Shown here piece after piece: positions 4,883-6,171 of a DNA stretch of 6,171 nucleotides. Made by a program: the position numbers and the translations under genes. The notes under the pieces were generated by a model. That model saw only the letters and a program-made list of their open reading frames with translations. It was not told where the DNA came from and made no database searches. Origin of the DNA: Bryobacterales bacterium (GTDB lineage: Bacteria; Acidobacteriota; Terriglobia; Bryobacterales; Bryobacteraceae); the NCBI GenBank assembly GCA_003142355.1, contig PLMF01000030.1, positions 1 to 6,171 on the forward strand. Reading direction: 5' to 3'. How positions within the stretch are numbered: the first letter of the stretch is position 1; each line of letters opens with the position of its first letter.

Positions 4883-6171
4883 ATGCGCATCTACGTTTCA
4901 GGCCCGCTGGCTTGCTGCTGGCTATTTCCCGCCCTTCTTTCCGCCGCCCAGATCAAAGGCACGGTGATCGATCCATCCGGCGCGCCCATTGCGGGCGCGC
5001 AGGTGTCCGTGGTCAGCCGCGTGGGAGTGGAGGCGCAAACGGCGTCCTCACTCAGCGGCGGTTTCGAACTGAACACTGCGGAAACTCCGGGCGCGAAGCT
5101 GGTCGTCACCGCGCCTGGATTCAGCACCCAAACGCTGCCGCTGGAACGCGAAGTTTCCGTGCGGCTCGAGATTGCGCCGCAGATCGATTCGGTGCGGGTG
5201 GTCGGCTCCGCCATCGATGTCTCGGCCAGCGAACAAGGCGGCAGCGTCAGCATTATTTCGCGCCAGGAGATCCGCGAGCGCAACCAAGCGCTGGCGATCG
5301 ACCTGCTGAGGGAAGTGCCGGGCCTGGCCTTCAGCCAGACGGGCGCCACCGGGGGGCTGGCGGGGCTGTTCATCCGCGGCGGATATCCGACCTTCAACCT
5401 GGTGGAGATCGATGGGGTGCCGGTGAACAGCTTCGGCGGCAACTTCGATTTCGCGCACATTCCCGCCGAGGCGCTGGACCGGGTGGAGGTGATCAGCGGC
5501 CCGCAATCGGCCATCTACGGGCCATACGCCAACAGCGGCGCGATCAATTTTGTGACGCGCGAGGCGGACTCGGCGCCCGCCATCGACATCCTGGCGGAGG
5601 GTGGCAGCAACTACGAACGCCGCTTCGGCATTTCGGGCGCGGGACGGCTGGCGGGTTTTGGGATTGCGGCCTCGGCGTCGCGCCTGGCGACGGACGGTCC
5701 CGTCACCAACAGCGGTTATCGCAACCAAGGCCTGTTGCTGAACGTCTCGCGGCACTTCCGCCGGCAGACACTCGCGCTGCACGGAGATTTCGATTCCAAC
5801 CAGACGGGCGAGCCCGGCCCGTGGGGCTCGGACCCCAAGCACACGTTTACCGGCATCGACACCGTCAGCCGCAGCAAGAACAACTTTTCGGACTACCTGG
5901 CGCACTACCAGGCGGACCTCTGGGGACGCGTCCGCGAGGAGGTGTTCGGGACCTTCTTTCTGAATAACAACGGGTACCGGAGCGGGTACGGGTTTGCCTT
6001 CAACCGCGACCTCCGCGCGCAAGGCGAGGCGCGGACGATCGTGAGCGTTACGCGGCACTACACCGCCGCGGTGGGCGTGAGCGACGGGCTGGAGGAGGTC
6101 GAGAACAGCTACATCACGAACGCCGATTACCAGACGTTTCCCATCCGCCGGCGCGACACCGCGGTATACCT
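4883..6171 (+). CDS. TonB-dependent outer-membrane receptor, likely B12/corrinoid (partial)
   Basis: First 429 residues; the frame is open at the window end, so much of the barrel is missing. Residues 1-23 are a signal peptide ending LLSAAQ. Residues ~24-95 resemble a carboxypeptidase-regulatory-like beta domain (IKGTVIDPSGAPIAGAQVSV, VTAPGF), common ahead of Bacteroidota and acidobacterial receptors. Residues ~102-108 (DSVRVVG) may be the TonB-box region. The plug spans ~112-227, with ISRQEIRERN, LLREVPGL, IRGGYPTFNLVEIDGVPVN, DRVEVISGPQSAIYG and SGAINFVTR, the classic plug-end signature. Beta-barrel strands follow. Such receptors use TonB-ExbBD energy to import ligands across the outer membrane. 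A vitamin B12 role is inferred from the riboswitch directly upstream; sequence alone would not separate it from other TonB receptors, and the btuB symbol is withheld. The start is fixed by the Shine-Dalgarno and signal peptide. Confidence 0.92.
   Translation, partial: MRIYVSGPLACCWLFPALLSAAQIKGTVIDPSGAPIAGAQVSVVSRVGVEAQTASSLSGGFELNTAETPGAKLVVTAPGFSTQTLPLEREVSVRLEIAPQIDSVRVVGSAIDVSASEQGGSVSIISRQEIRERNQALAIDLLREVPGLAFSQTGATGGLAGLFIRGGYPTFNLVEIDGVPVNSFGGNFDFAHIPAEALDRVEVISGPQSAIYGPYANSGAINFVTREADSAPAIDILAEGGSNYERRFGISGAGRLAGFGIAASASRLATDGPVTNSGYRNQGLLLNVSRHFRRQTLALHGDFDSNQTGEPGPWGSDPKHTFTGIDTVSRSKNNFSDYLAHYQADLWGRVREEVFGTFFLNNNGYRSGYGFAFNRDLRAQGEARTIVSVTRHYTAAVGVSDGLEEVENSYITNADYQTFPIRRRDTAVY

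Noticed and set aside
4912..6058. Overlapping open frames on both strands across the TonB receptor (4912-5967 plus, 5048-6058 minus)
   Set aside because: Both are Arg/Gly/Ala-rich shadows. The frame from 4883 has a signal peptide, plug-domain motifs and a good Shine-Dalgarno sequence.

Overview
The window reads as a piece of a high-GC chromosome, most likely from an acidobacterium of the Bryobacterales/Solibacter type. This is inferred from the gene content: a secreted DUF2961 (GH172-type) protein, a periplasmic TPR protein, a TonB-dependent receptor with an N-terminal carboxypeptidase-regulatory-like domain, and exported proteins whose signal peptides end in an Ala-Ala-Gln-like stretch. No rRNA, tRNA, CRISPR array or intact transposase was found.

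Layout. 1-461 carries no convincing intact gene. It holds one copy of a ~55-bp dispersed repeat (28-82) and a doubtful minus-strand reading frame (62-436) that may be a decayed gene. 462-2678 (minus) is a secreted or lipid-anchored GH172/DUF2961 protein ending in about five HEAT-like repeats, with a good sigma70-type promoter ending almost on its start codon. 2679-2997 is a repeat-rich spacer holding that promoter, a second copy of the dispersed repeat (2785-2839) and a 30-bp-arm inverted repeat (2848-2958). 2998-4656 (minus) is an exported protein of 13 TPR units split 10+3 by a Pro/Ala/Lys linker, which is encoded by a 4 x 18-bp tandem repeat. 4657-4882 is a divergent control region: a perfect 10-bp palindrome, a clear cobalamin riboswitch and a ribosome binding site that can fold into a local hairpin. 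4883-6171 (plus) is the first 429 residues of a TonB-dependent receptor, cut by the window end.

How the parts work together. The riboswitch and receptor form one unit: the receptor probably imports vitamin B12 or another corrinoid across the outer membrane and is turned down when cobalamin is plentiful. The TPR and DUF2961 genes point the other way. They are separated by 319 bp that include a promoter of their own, so a shared operon is not required. The DUF2961 protein probably acts on extracellular glycans; its substrate cannot be read from sequence. No wholly new system is evident. The least explained parts are the repeat cluster at 2785-2958 with its distant partner at 28-82, the GH172-HEAT fusion, and the very compact divergent promoter.
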